Source: Allomyces arbusculus (Eukaryota; Blastocladiomycota; Blastocladiomycetes; Blastocladiales; Blastocladiaceae). From it: 64,000 nt of DNA. Made by a program: the position numbers and the translations under genes. Position 1 is the first letter of the stretch; each line of letters begins with the position of its first letter. Shown here piece after piece: positions 21,272 through 31,134 of the stretch. The stretch covers positions 42,439-106,438 of the forward strand of contig JADHYV010000063.1 in assembly GCA_027604705.1 (NCBI GenBank), in the 5' to 3' direction. Under the pieces are notes generated by a model that made no database searches, had not been told where the DNA came from, and saw nothing but the letters and a program-made list of their open reading frames with translations.

Positions 21272-22771
21272 TCAACCGGTCCCGGGCACTGCTGCAGCCT
21301 TCCCCTTCCGCTCCGCCAAGTCCGCCCGCGTCCGCCACGCCATCGCCCACTCCAAATTCTTACCACACCCACGACCGTCCTGCAGGGCCTGCGCGAGCGC
21401 GCGCATGGCCTCGACGTGCCCGAGGCACGCAGCGCGATGAAAGTAGACCACCCCAAGCTCGGGGCTCGCTGGGATCGGGACCGTCGGGACCGCGAGCGCT
21501 GCGACGTTATCAGGCGCGACCGGCCCGCGCACTCCACTCGCCATTCCAACCCCATGCTCCACCGCTGGCTTTCCCCCACACACTTCGCTCCCCTCCGGCG
21601 GCGGCCCCAAATCCACGACTGGCGCGACTGTGCGGACGCCCGCCATGTGCATGCACCCCAAATGAAACAGCGCCGACGGCGCTGGCCCCAGCAAGACACC
21701 CAACTGGAACGCGTGGTACGCTTCCGCACTCCTCCCCTCAGCCCACAACAAGTACCCCCAATTTGCGGCCGCGTGCGCGTGCCCGCCGGACGTCGCCGCG
21801 CGGCGGTACCACGCCTTGGCCAACCTGAGATCGCGCGGCACGCCGTGGCCCGACTCGTAACAGATCCCCAAATGGTTCATGGCTGCTGGGTCCCCTAGAT
21901 CCGCAGCACGCGCGTACCATGCCGCCGCGGCGTCCAAGTCGCCGGCCTTGTACGCGGCGTTCCCTAGCCAGTTACTCGCGCGCGGGTCGTATTGCCGCGC
22001 CGCACGGACTGCCCAGTCGCGCGCTTCCGTGGACGACGGGGTGAGGAGTCGTGCAAGGGCGGATTGCGAATCGACGACCCCCGCCGCGGCGGCGCGCCGG
22101 TGCATGTCGATCGCGACTGCGCGGTTGAGCGGGACAAGCGTGCCCGTCTCGTGCCACCGCGCGAGCGCGGACACGGCGCGTGGACACGCGCCGGGGAGGG
22201 GGGTCCCCTGCGCGGGGACGGACCATGGGAAGTCGGGTCGTGGACGGTCGCTGGCGGCAACAGCGACGCCGGCTGCGCGCCGGTAGCAGAACAGGGCCGC
22301 AGAGAGGTCTGCGCGCGTGCCGAGCCCGTGCTCGTAGAGGGATCCGAGCGAGGTCCATGCATGCGCGTAGTAGCTGGTGGGGGTGCCGAGAATGGGGGTC
22401 AATGCGGCGCGCCGGAAGTGCTGGAAGGCCAGGTGTGGACACCTGGTCGCCCCGTGGCCGTAGAGGAGTTTTTCGGCTTGGCAGCAGAGCACGGCGATGG
22501 CGTCTGCCGTGAGCGGGGTGATCGTGGTCGTATCGCTCGGTGCGGCTAAAGAAAGTTGCACAGTGAGAAAGTGCTATTTTGTCCTGGGAAGGGAAGCAAG
22601 TGAAGAGGACGGCGTACAAACTGGCTTGTCGAGAGCGGGTGGGACGGGCGTCTTCTCATCGTCAGGGCGCTCAACGGGCGGCCGCTCATTATGGGCCGCA
22701 CTGAGCTTGGACTCGAGCAGATGGACCTGATGCGCCGCATCACGCGTTTCCTTTTCGCACTGGTCGGACAT
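21272..22771 (-). CDS. Sel1-like repeat protein
   Basis: 475 aa from exons 22618..22771 and 21272..22545. The 72-nt intron (22546-22617) is GTACGC...TTTAG and keeps frame. Several Sel1/TPR-like repeats are visible: WTSLGSLYEHGLGTRADL, ASNWLGNAAYKAGDLDAAA, AAMNHLGICYESGHGVPRDL, ALFHLGCMHMAG and a final one ending LEWAMAWRTRADLAER. Sel1 repeats form alpha-solenoid scaffolds; fungal members include Hrd3 (ER-associated degradation) and Chs4-type chitin synthase activators. With no signal peptide or membrane segment, a cytosolic scaffold is the safest call. The ATG at 22771 lies only 46 bp downstream of the stop of the next gene on the same strand, an unusually tight spacing. Confidence 0.85.
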
Positions 22772-22817
22772 GGTCACGGACAGCGTGATCATCTGGGATG
22801 GAATTGAAACGCGTGAG

Positions 22818-23709
22818 TCAAGTGAACCTCGCCATTTCAGAATGGAGTCTAGGCCGTACGAGATCACGAAAGGCGTCGTACACTTGGTTGACGTGCTCAA
22901 CAATCCGGCGACGCCGACCCGGATTGACCAAGGTCCTTGTGAGGATGTTTGCTGACTTGTCGAGCACTCTGAGCGACGAGGCCAGCCAAGTCAGACAATT
23001 CCTGGTCATGATACATCACAAACCGCGGCACGAACCGCAGCACGTACCGGCGCACACTGTGGTCGAGTCGAAGCAGCGCCAGGTGGAGATCAACGAGATG
23101 CGCTTCCAGATTGGCGAGCGACGAGTTGGCGGGGGCCGTGGCCCGGAAATAACCATTGGGCACGGTACACTCGTCAACAACGCGGGCAAGAACGCGCACG
23201 ATCGTTTCAAACTTGGAGCAGAGCGAGTCCTAAAACCAGAGAGTCAGGACACCTTGCATCTTTGCCGCTGTGCTAAGCGCGGCAAAATTACCTTGATGGC
23301 CGTCAGGTGGGCCACGACCGGCATCCATAACTCGTCTGGCAGGGCCTGGACCATGGCGTTCGAAACGACGATCGCGAGCTCGACGGTATCGTGGACATGA
23401 ATGAGGCCCCCGCTCTTCATCAAGGCACGTTGAAATTGTGCATCGTCGCGCGGCGAGTACGGCCGGCTGGAGAGCGGGCTCGGAGCCACCGCGTCGGTGC
23501 CTGGCTTGGGGCTACCACAGAATGTCGTCGTGGTGAGGGAAAAAGAACAGGCTTGAAACCGTCCTACTGAGGTTTTGCAAAGAAATATCGGACGTTGGAG
23601 TCGTCAGTAGCGCACTCTTCAATCCCGCACGATTCGGTGTCGTCGGAGCACCGGCCGGCGATGGTGCCGTTGTGTCGATGCGCGGAATGGCTGGGCGAGG
23701 ATTGCGCAT
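22818..23709 (-). CDS. 227-aa helical protein of unknown function (four exons)
   Basis: Exons 23568..23709, 23292..23500, 23048..23229 and 22818..22968. Introns are 67, 62 and 79 nt (GTAGGA...CCAG, GTAATT...TTTAG, GTACGT...CTCAG), and all phases agree, giving one continuous frame. The protein starts MRNPRPAIPRIDTTAPSP, a short disordered leader. It continues as an alpha-helical body including SGGLIHVHDTVELAIVV, LPDELWMPVVAHLTAIK, FETIVRVLARVVDE and VNQVYDAFRDLVRPRL. Small helical subunits like this occur in kinetochore, tethering and similar complexes, but I cannot assign one. It sits immediately upstream of the Sel1-repeat gene on the same strand. Confidence 0.7.
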
Positions 23710-24535
23710 CGTGGCGTTGACAGTTCGTCTCGTTCTATTCTTCGGCGGGTCGATCTGACGGTGCTGCCAATGTGGACGTCGAGCTGGTGATCTGCGTCGG
23801 TTGATGCGGCGGTTCAGGCCGTCGCTCGGGTCGAGGTGCCGTCCAGCTTCGAGAAGTCGCTCAGGGTCAATACTGGTGAGGGCTGCCGCAGGTTTAGGCC
23901 GTGGATTGGTCGTGCTGCAGCGTCGGGTCTTTGCGCATCGCTGGTGGCGAGCCAGGCGAGGAGGGTGAAAGAAAGCGGGAGACAGGTGACTGAAATCCAC
24001 GAGCTTTACGTGTGGACGGAGACATGTCGTGATAAATTGCGGCCTTTTGCCGGCCGTCAACTGCTACTGACGACTGACGCGCTCAACTGCCGCGGCCACG
24101 ACCGCGTCGTGCCGACGAACACTTTCGAACCCGCAATCCCCGGCGCGCCCTGGCGCCCTGCCCTCGGCACTTGTCGCACTCCCGCGAGAACCACAAATAT
24201 TGCAAGCTGCTGCCAATCCAGCGGTGACCCGCCCGCCGCCACGCCCATTTCCGCCCTCATCGCGACCACGCGCGGGCCTCGTTCATCCTCTATTTCGACG
24301 CTCGATACTCTTCTCGTCACGCTCGTCCGATCGGGGGGACGCTTCGCGCTCTGAACGTGGTGCAAAGTTGCCGGCTGGTCGGCCCGTCGCACCCCGAATT
24401 CGTCCAATTGCGCTCGCCCACCGCGCTATGGTGACGAATACTGCCTGATCTCGCTCGCTTCGATACGGAACGATCACTCGCACCGGCTCTGACGCGGCGC
24501 CTCTCAGGCCAACGGCCAACGCGCGCACACTGACC
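23710..24535. other. Divergent promoter region upstream of the Galpha-like gene
   Basis: An 826-bp gap between head-to-head genes. ORFs here are short and overlapping and none looks conserved. Confidence 0.5.
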
Positions 24536-27500
24536 ATGGACTCGACTGCCCCCGAGCCACCGCGACCGCCACCGGCCTCGTCGTCGGGCCTCATGGCCAG
24601 CGGCCCACCCTCGCTCGTCAAGGAAGACGCGAGCCTCGTCGCGCACGACCGGTTGACCAAGGGCCCCGCGACCGCGATTGGGAGCGGCTCGACAACGGCC
24701 GTTCTCCTCCCCATGACCGGTGACGCTGACGCGTCGGGAAACAAGCCTTCCGCCGCCACCTCAACCAAACCGCGCGGTGGAGGTGGAGGCGGCAGCGCCG
24801 GCGTCGACTTGTGCATCGATACGTGCGTCGTAGGCAACGCCACGCGCGCGGCCGGCATCATTCTCGTCGCGCCCTCGGGCATCGACTCGCCGCTCGACAC
24901 GGCCGTCCCGCTGCTCTCGGCAGGCTCGACGGATGCGACGCCCGATCCGGCCGCAAGATCCAAGAAGCTGATTGCCGGGGTCAGCGACGCTACGACACCA
25001 GGACACCTCGGGCACGTGGACCCCATGGCGCGCGCTGCAAACGTGCAGTCGTCGTCGGGCGATCCGGACATGACGCCGTCCACGGCACGGCCACCCACCA
25101 CGCCTCTGGGCATGGACGGTGTCGGCGGTGGCGGCGGAATCGAGGATGTGATGCGCGCGACAGTCGTTCCGGGCCACGCCAATGGCACGCGCAGTTTACC
25201 CGCGGGCGGCGACGAGATGCTCATGGATGGTGGTCGTGGGCGGCACGCGCACGGGCACCACCACGGGCGGCCCGTGCACGTCGACTTGCCGAACCTTCTC
25301 GAGGAAGAGGAGGAGAAGGAGAGTTTTCTCGCCAAGGTGCAGCGGCGCGTCGAGGAGCGACGATCCAAGCTCGAGAAAGTGCAAGTCTACCCGCCGTTGC
25401 TCGGCGAAACATCGTGGTGGCACTTGTCCACGTCGGTCGTGTTCATGGGGCTCGCAATTCTCAACGTGGCGATCAACATCAAGATCATTTTCGAGGCCGC
25501 GACGCCCGCGGCCGAGGTCGTGGCCGCCTACAATGTCTTCCACTTGATCTTGCTCTACGGGCTTGCCAAGGACGCCTTCCGGATCGTCGCATTTCTCTTG
25601 CTTCTCGCGACGGGCGCATGGAACCACCCGGCACTCAAGTGGCTCTACGCGTTTATTGCGCACTCGCCGTTCTTGCTCCCGCTGTTTTTGTCGCAGCGCC
25701 ATCGGCCCAAGCTGATCCCAGCGTTGTCCTACCTGAACCACCCAAAGAGTACGTCCGCGTCTATGATATTCGTCTTCCGACCGAACCTCATCCTGTGTTC
25801 TGTCGCGGCAACTAGTCGTGTTCTGGGACATCTTCTTTGGCGACGTGCCGTCGGCGATCCTCTCGTTTCTGGCCAAGTATAACAGCAAGTGGGAGGTGTT
25901 CACGTACCTGACCGTGGCGTCGATTTTCGTCACGACGCTATTCCGGCTCACGAGGTTCCTGTGGATCGCGCTGCTCATGATGAACGAGTACGGCCAAAAG
26001 CGGGCGCGCGCGTCGCGGCTACTCAAACACCTCTACTTGTGGGGCCGCGGGCTCGAGTACTACATAGTGTTCCTGGGTTCGTTGCTTCTCCACCTTGCAG
26101 CGGCTTGGTGTGATCTCGTTCTGACGAGTTCCGGATGGTTCTGTAGGCGAGGATGCCGACAAGCAAAAGCTCATGTTTGTTGTTCTCTCTGACCCGCGGG
26201 TTCTCACGCGTTTCATCACTCACGATTCGCCTTGCCGTTTACAGCCAACATGTCAAGTCTCGCGTGCAGGACTTTCAGGAAATGAAGGCGCAGCACATCC
26301 AGGACGCGTGGGCCAAGGGCTTCAAGTCGATCATCATTCTCAACACGCTGCAGTCGATTATGAGCTTGCTCAGCGGCATCTACCGATTCCAGCTCGACAA
26401 GACACCCGACGTGAGCGACTATGTCGACGACGTCCGTTTTCTTGCTTCCGTTCTTGGTACGGGGCCGCCCTCCGAAAATAACTGCGCTGATCATTCCATA
26501 GTTTGAGTACACGATCAAGGAGTACGAGAGCGAGCTCATGTCGATGCGCGGCAAGGCGCTGTGGAAACTCACGGTCAAGGATCGGCACATTGAGCTGATC
26601 ACCAAGCTGTGGGCCAACCCGCTCGTGCGCACGGCGCTCGTCAAGTTTCAGACGACGAATGCTGACAAGTGGAACGAGCGCCGGTTCACGCGCATCATGG
26701 GTGTCAAAGACATTCTCGACGACCCGCACCAGATCACGTCGCTGCTGAGCACGTCCTTGTCGGTCGACGAGTAGTACGTCAACCGCGTTCACCCCCTGGT
26801 GGACTGTGCTTGCTGTCGCTGACGCTCGGTTTTGGTCCACAGTTGTTTGGACAATGCGCAGCGCATTCTCGCCGACGACTACGAGCCCACGCCGCAAGAC
26901 CTGGCGCACATGCCGATCAGTCTCACAGAGCTGCTGTTCACGGAGCTGTGCAAGTCGACGAGCTACCATATCAAGGACCGGATTCTCGCCAACAACATTT
27001 GCATTCTCGACGTGCCAAAACGGTTTTCGCGGTCTCGGTTACAAGCACTGGTACCGTCGTCTGCTCCGGTTACCTCGAGCATTCCCTCCCTTCTCACCTT
27101 TTTTTGATGACCATTCCAGATCCCCTTTTGCCAAACGGTCATTGTCTTTCTCGACATGAACAAGTTTGACGAGCTCGTGACCGTGACTCGCGCACGACCA
27201 AAACCGCCAACGACCACGACCACGGCCATTGGCGGCACGGGTGGTGCCAGTTCATCGACACCCAATGTGCTTGGCAGCCAGCCGCTGCTCGGCCCGCCGG
27301 GTCTCGGCGCCAACATCATGGCCGGCGCATCAGGCATGAACCTCGGCGCGTCGATGCTGCTCCCGTCCGAGCAGTCGCTCACGGCCCCCAAGGGCTCGTC
27401 AATGCGTCTCGCGGCACCCTCGTCAGTCGGCAAACTCGACCAGATCGAGGTCTCGACCATGGACCTGAACGGAACACTGGGAGCGGCGGGTGCCGCCGCG

Positions 27501-27549
27501 GGCCCGTCGACTGCGGCACCGAACGCTCCGGCGGACGCGGGCACCGGAA

Positions 27550-27591
<42 letters not shown>

Positions 27592-28082
27592 GCGGGGACC
27601 AAGCGATCAAGCCGCGGCTGCTCGTAGATATCGAGTTTTTTGAGCGCATGTGCACGATGCGCGATAAGAACAACATGGTCACGGGCGTGCTCGTGTTTTG
27701 GAAAAACTACAACGCGTTCAAGGCCCGCGTCAATGCGCCGGGCACGCTCACCAACTTCACGACGCTCTACCCTGACTACAGCGAAAAGTCGCACGGTACG
27801 CGCGGGGCCCGGCCGTCGCCATGACCCGGATGGATTCGGATCCGGACCTCGACTGACGGCTGCTGTTGACTGATAGGCACACTCAACGGGCCCAACGTGA
27901 TTCGGTACTTCAAGCGACGCATCTTGCGCGCGGCCAACCCGACGGACCGCTACGTTTCGATCATTCCGGACTGGGAACTCAACAAGCGCTTCGATCTCTT
28001 CGCCACCCTCAACGAAGTGATCTTTGACCATTACGTCCGCGAAATGCATTCCGCTTCGAAAACGACGCCGAATTGCTGCTGA
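24536..28082 (+). CDS. Multi-membrane-helix protein fused to a degenerate G-protein-alpha-like domain
   Basis: 1015 aa from eight exons: 24536..25748, 25816..26076, 26147..26174, 26245..26431, 26502..26770, 26843..27050, 27120..27795, 27877..28082; all phases agree. Residues 1-290 are disordered with a His-rich patch. About 299-465 hold four or five hydrophobic helices (WHLSTSVVFMGLAILNV, YNVFHLILLYGLAK, FLLLLATGAW, VFTYLTVASIFVTTLF). From about 485 a Galpha-like domain follows: a helical-domain segment (FKSIIILNTLQSIMSL), LDNAQRILADDYEPTPQDL (compare the Galpha linker), QTVIVFLDMNKFDEL and LTNFTTLYPDYSE. Every nucleotide motif is altered: P-loop GAGESGKS is GEDADKQK (492-499), switch I RVKTTG is PISLTE, switch II DVGGQ is DVPKR (709-713), NKKD is WKNY, TCAT is IIPD. 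A Gly/Ala-rich insert of about 130 residues interrupts the domain. It is probably a membrane pseudo-GTPase; no GTP binding is expected. Confidence 0.75.
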
Positions 28083-28508
28083 CGGTGCTGTTTTCGTCGT
28101 AGGTGGTGCACCGGGTGACCTGAATCGGGGTGGGCGGTCGACTGTGCGTGGGTCTGCGCCGTGTGGGCGGCGGCGAGCCGGCCGGCGGGGATCGGCAGGT
28201 GGGCGCGGAGGCGACTTGTACAGACGTAGAGCGGGAATAGGGAATAGGGAATAGGAACGTACACACGCGACCAACTTCGCTCGGCCGATGGGCGATCAAA
28301 GACAATATCAGAGCGTCGTCCGTCGGGCGGGGTGACGTGGTGGCGTGTCGTGGCAAGCCATCTTCGGCCTCACGCGCGTCGCGAGACTGCGCGAGACTGC
28401 GAGGGACTCACGACCCGCGGCAATCGCGCCGGCGCTTCAGCACCACCACCGTCTGCAGCGACCCCCTCTCCGACCCCGCCCCAACGACCCCGCGCGGGTC
28501 CCACCCAG

Positions 28509-28515
28509 TATAAAA
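28509..28515 (+). promoter_or_regulatory. TATA box of the HO-like gene
   Basis: TATAAAA (in context CAGTATAAAAGGGGAG) lies 50 bp upstream of the ATG at 28565. The same box and spacing are kept in the inverted derivative (31330-31336), which supports a functional promoter. Confidence 0.7.
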
Positions 28516-28564
28516 GGGGAGCGTCCCCGCCGTTCGCCCGTCTCCAACCGCAGCGCGCACCACC

Positions 28565-30476
28565 ATGCCCCGCCAGCCGCGCCAGCAACGTCTCCTCCAG
28601 AACCCGGTCCCCGCTGTTCTGGCGCGGGCCGCGTACGCGCCCGACACGACGTGCCGCATGGCCGACCGCACCGTCAAGCAGTTGCACGAGCTCGTCGTCG
28701 GCGACTGCATCCTCGACGCGTTTGGGCGGTACCAAGTGATCACGGCCATTGAGCAGACCAATGTCAATGAGCATTTCCGTGTCGAGGCCTACTACGTTGA
28801 CGGCGTCGCCTCGGTCGACCCCGTCACGGTCTGCGTGGGCCTGGGCACGTCACTCCCCGTCACGACGACCGTGTTGCCAACAATTCTCGAGCAGACACGC
28901 CGGAATGGCACGCTCTACCGCTCGCTCAACGCGTTCCAGCTCGTCGAGGAGCCAGGCATCTCGACCGAGATTGCCGTGTATCGGTCGTTGCCGCCCACCT
29001 ACCACGCAATCCGGCCGGCCCAACTTGGGGAAGTCTGTCTCCATCGTGTTTCTCCACTCACCGGATCTTGTTCCACTTCCTGATCCACCACGCCAACCGC
29101 CTAGGTCATGGACACCGTCAACGCGCGCTGCAACGACCTCCTCGGCCGCATCCTCTACCACCAGCTCTACTCGCACGAGTACGTGGCCTACAAGCAGAAG
29201 CTGCTGGCCATCACCAAGCGCGTCCACATGCGTCGCGCGCCGATGCGTGGTGCGATTGTACGTTTTTGCCGATTCGACTGCACGCGTGGGTCTTGCCATT
29301 TGCTGATCAATTTGCTGATCACCTTGTCCAACCACTTCCAGGACCCCGCGACCTGGCCCGCCAGGCTCGAAATGCCGCTATCGTGGACCGATTTTGCCCG
29401 CGCCGTTTGGCTCGACATGCCTGAACCATGTCCCGTCTTTACCAATGACGACGACGGCACCAACTGGGTGGCGGACCTGTCTTACTTGGTGTTCTTGTGG
29501 CTCGCCGACAGTTGTCGCGGGAAGACGATCATTTACGAAAGCATTCCGAGCTTGGTCTGCAACTGCTCGCCCACATCCGGACCGTGGCTGCGCGCCTCCT
29601 AATGCAGGTGACCGTGACGTTCCGGACATCGTATCATCCTGTCACGGACCGGGAGAATGGCGAAATGATGTGCATCTCGCTTACTGGGCCTGGTGACACG
29701 TCGATCTTCAAGAAGATGCTCGTCGCGACCAACTTGTGGGCGGCCAAGGAGTACAATGACGTGATTACGCATATGCTGCTCGTCGATTCCGAGGAGGTGC
29801 GGGCTGCGGCTATTGGGGGTACATTTGTCTTGGCTTTTGGCACGTTTTTTTCGCGTGCGCATCCACTGATCCACCAAATTTCGCCATGGTAGGGATGTTG
29901 GACGGCGACGGGACCGTGTACCGCTTTGAGGGCGAGGTCTACCGGTCCAAGCTCGGGCAAAAGGCCGCTAGATTTGTGGACGGCCAACGCGCCGAGGACA
30001 CTCCCAACAAGGATGTGCTCGTTGGGATGCAGTCGATTGCGCGCTCGCTTGGGTACCGGTCGCAGATCTACAAGATCAAAAAGACCTCGAGGATTTTGTG
30101 GAGCAAGTCCCACAATGCCATGATTCTGCATGAGGGCTGGTGGCAAGATAACGGAATCACCTCAATTGCAGAGACTGCCGACGATCCGGTGCATCACTGG
30201 GTCGCCCGCGATAACCGCCGTGCGCTCGGTGACCGGACTGCCAACGTGAACCTTGGTGCCCGTCGGTTCCGTGACCATGTTCTCTTCCGTTTCGTGCACC
30301 TCCCGACCCCGGCCGCGCTCGTCTGCGCCCGCATGCGCTTGCTCAACGAGAACCAGCAGCCTGAGATTCTCAACGAGGTGTCAGGGACGACGCCCCCATT
30401 CCCGCTCGACTTGCCGACGTTTATGACGCAGGACGGGCTCGTCTTGCACGGCGCGCATCCGATTGTCGGTGCCTGA
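28565..30476 (+). CDS. Intein-derived, HO-like LAGLIDADG homing endonuclease
   Basis: 542 aa from exons 28565..29032, 29105..29257, 29342..29554, 29608..29818, 29893..30476; all phases agree. An N-terminal Hint-like module (about 28-130; DTTCRMADRTVKQLHELVVGD) aligns with the start of inteins and yeast HO/VDE. The residue at the splicing Cys1 position is Ala and no C-terminal His-Asn follows, so it cannot self-splice. PTILEQTRRNGTLYRSLN resembles the HO segment after the second Hint block. Two LAGLIDADG motifs follow: WVADLSYLVFLWLADS (acidic residue Asp263) and IGGMLDGDGTVYR (Asp354), the latter reconstituted exactly by intron 4. Both catalytic acids are kept. QSIARSLGYRSQIYKI matches the helix after motif 2. 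The 84-nt intron 2 could be retained without a stop. Intron 3 (29555-29607, 53 nt) is the least certain, since its sequence in another frame reads LQLLAHIRTVAARLL, like the family helix. It has its own TATA box. Confidence 0.8.
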
Positions 30477-30829
30477 GTCGTGGTGTCGGGTGTCGTGGCG
30501 TGTTGGGTCGGTTTGTAAGGGCGTGTGGGTCAATGGGCCTGGTGGATGTGCATGTGCTGTGCGGGCAGAGATAGTCAACAAGGGAGTGAAGTGTGATTTC
30601 CGTTTGGACAATAACATGTGTTTGAATCGTTGACAAGGTCATCGTGTTTCCGGTTTGAGTATTTTGAGAGTGCCAAAGTGATTCTGAGCGGATTGAGCAT
30701 TGTTTTTCTGTCACTCGCGCTTAGCCGTGCTTGGCGTTTGGCATCAACACGAAAGAGAAATTCGAGCAACGAGTGACGGGATATGCCGTTGGAATCAAAA
30801 AGAGAGGTTCAAGCCGTAACTACGTTCCT
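30477..30829. other. 3' flank of the HO-like gene
   Basis: Non-coding. The block 30560-30625 (GCAGAGATAGTCAAC ... TTTGGACAATAACA) recurs in inverse orientation at about 31135-31195 in the deletion derivative and marks the right end of the shared unit. Confidence 0.6.
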
Positions 30830-31095
30830 ATTCTCGCTCTACGTGTGTACAGTCCGCCCGTTCCACCCTCCTCCCATCCTCGTTCAAGAACGTACTCAAC
30901 TGGCGCACCCCCTACGGCTGCAAACCACAAATGGTTAGCAATGACACGACACCTGCTTCACACGACATGATGACGGCACGAACGGACAGTTGCACGCCTA
31001 CCTCACTCGGTTTCTCCACCCGATCAAGTCACTCGGTGAACGACCTAGGACGAGAACAGCGCCGTCAGCATCAATTCCGGGCCGTACGAGAGCGG
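30830..31095 (-). repeat. Terminal fragment of the HO-like unit (third partial copy)
   Basis: Contains ACGTTCCTATTCTCGCTCTA near its start and GACGAGAACAGCGCCGTCAG near its end. Both match, in inverse orientation, the left-end blocks of the unit at about 28255-28215 and 28110-28060. Only the first about 200 bp of the unit are represented and the middle is diverged. Confidence 0.6.
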
Positions 31096-31134
31096 AAATC
31101 AACAAATTAGGAGCGGAACGAGGCAAAATACCAA

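Larger units (their letters stand above)
28050..30625 (+). mobile_element. HO-like endonuclease unit (full-length copy)
   Basis: Bounds are inferred by comparison with the inverted derivative at 31135-31790. Both copies share, in the same order, a left-end block (GAATTGCTGCTGACGG then a block ending GGTGCACCGGGTGACCTGAAT), a block resembling TAGAGCGGGAATAGGGAATA, a TATA promoter, the first about 90 bp of the endonuclease coding sequence, and a 3' block ending TTTGGACAATAACA. The left edge overlaps the last codons of the Galpha-like gene. No terminal inverted repeats or target-site duplications were identified. Whether the unit moves is inference. Confidence 0.55.

Noticed and set aside
26780-27110. 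Alternative frame (GLGYKHWYRRLL) in the Galpha-like gene as the switch II continuation
   Set aside because: It would need a frameshift after LDVP. The GTACCG...CCAG intron at 27051-27119 gives a continuous frame whose spacing matches Galpha.
29542-29545. Frameshift calling the HO-like gene a pseudogene
   Set aside because: A canonical GT-AG intron (29555-29607) restores frame without any sequence change. It is kept as an open alternative in the findings.
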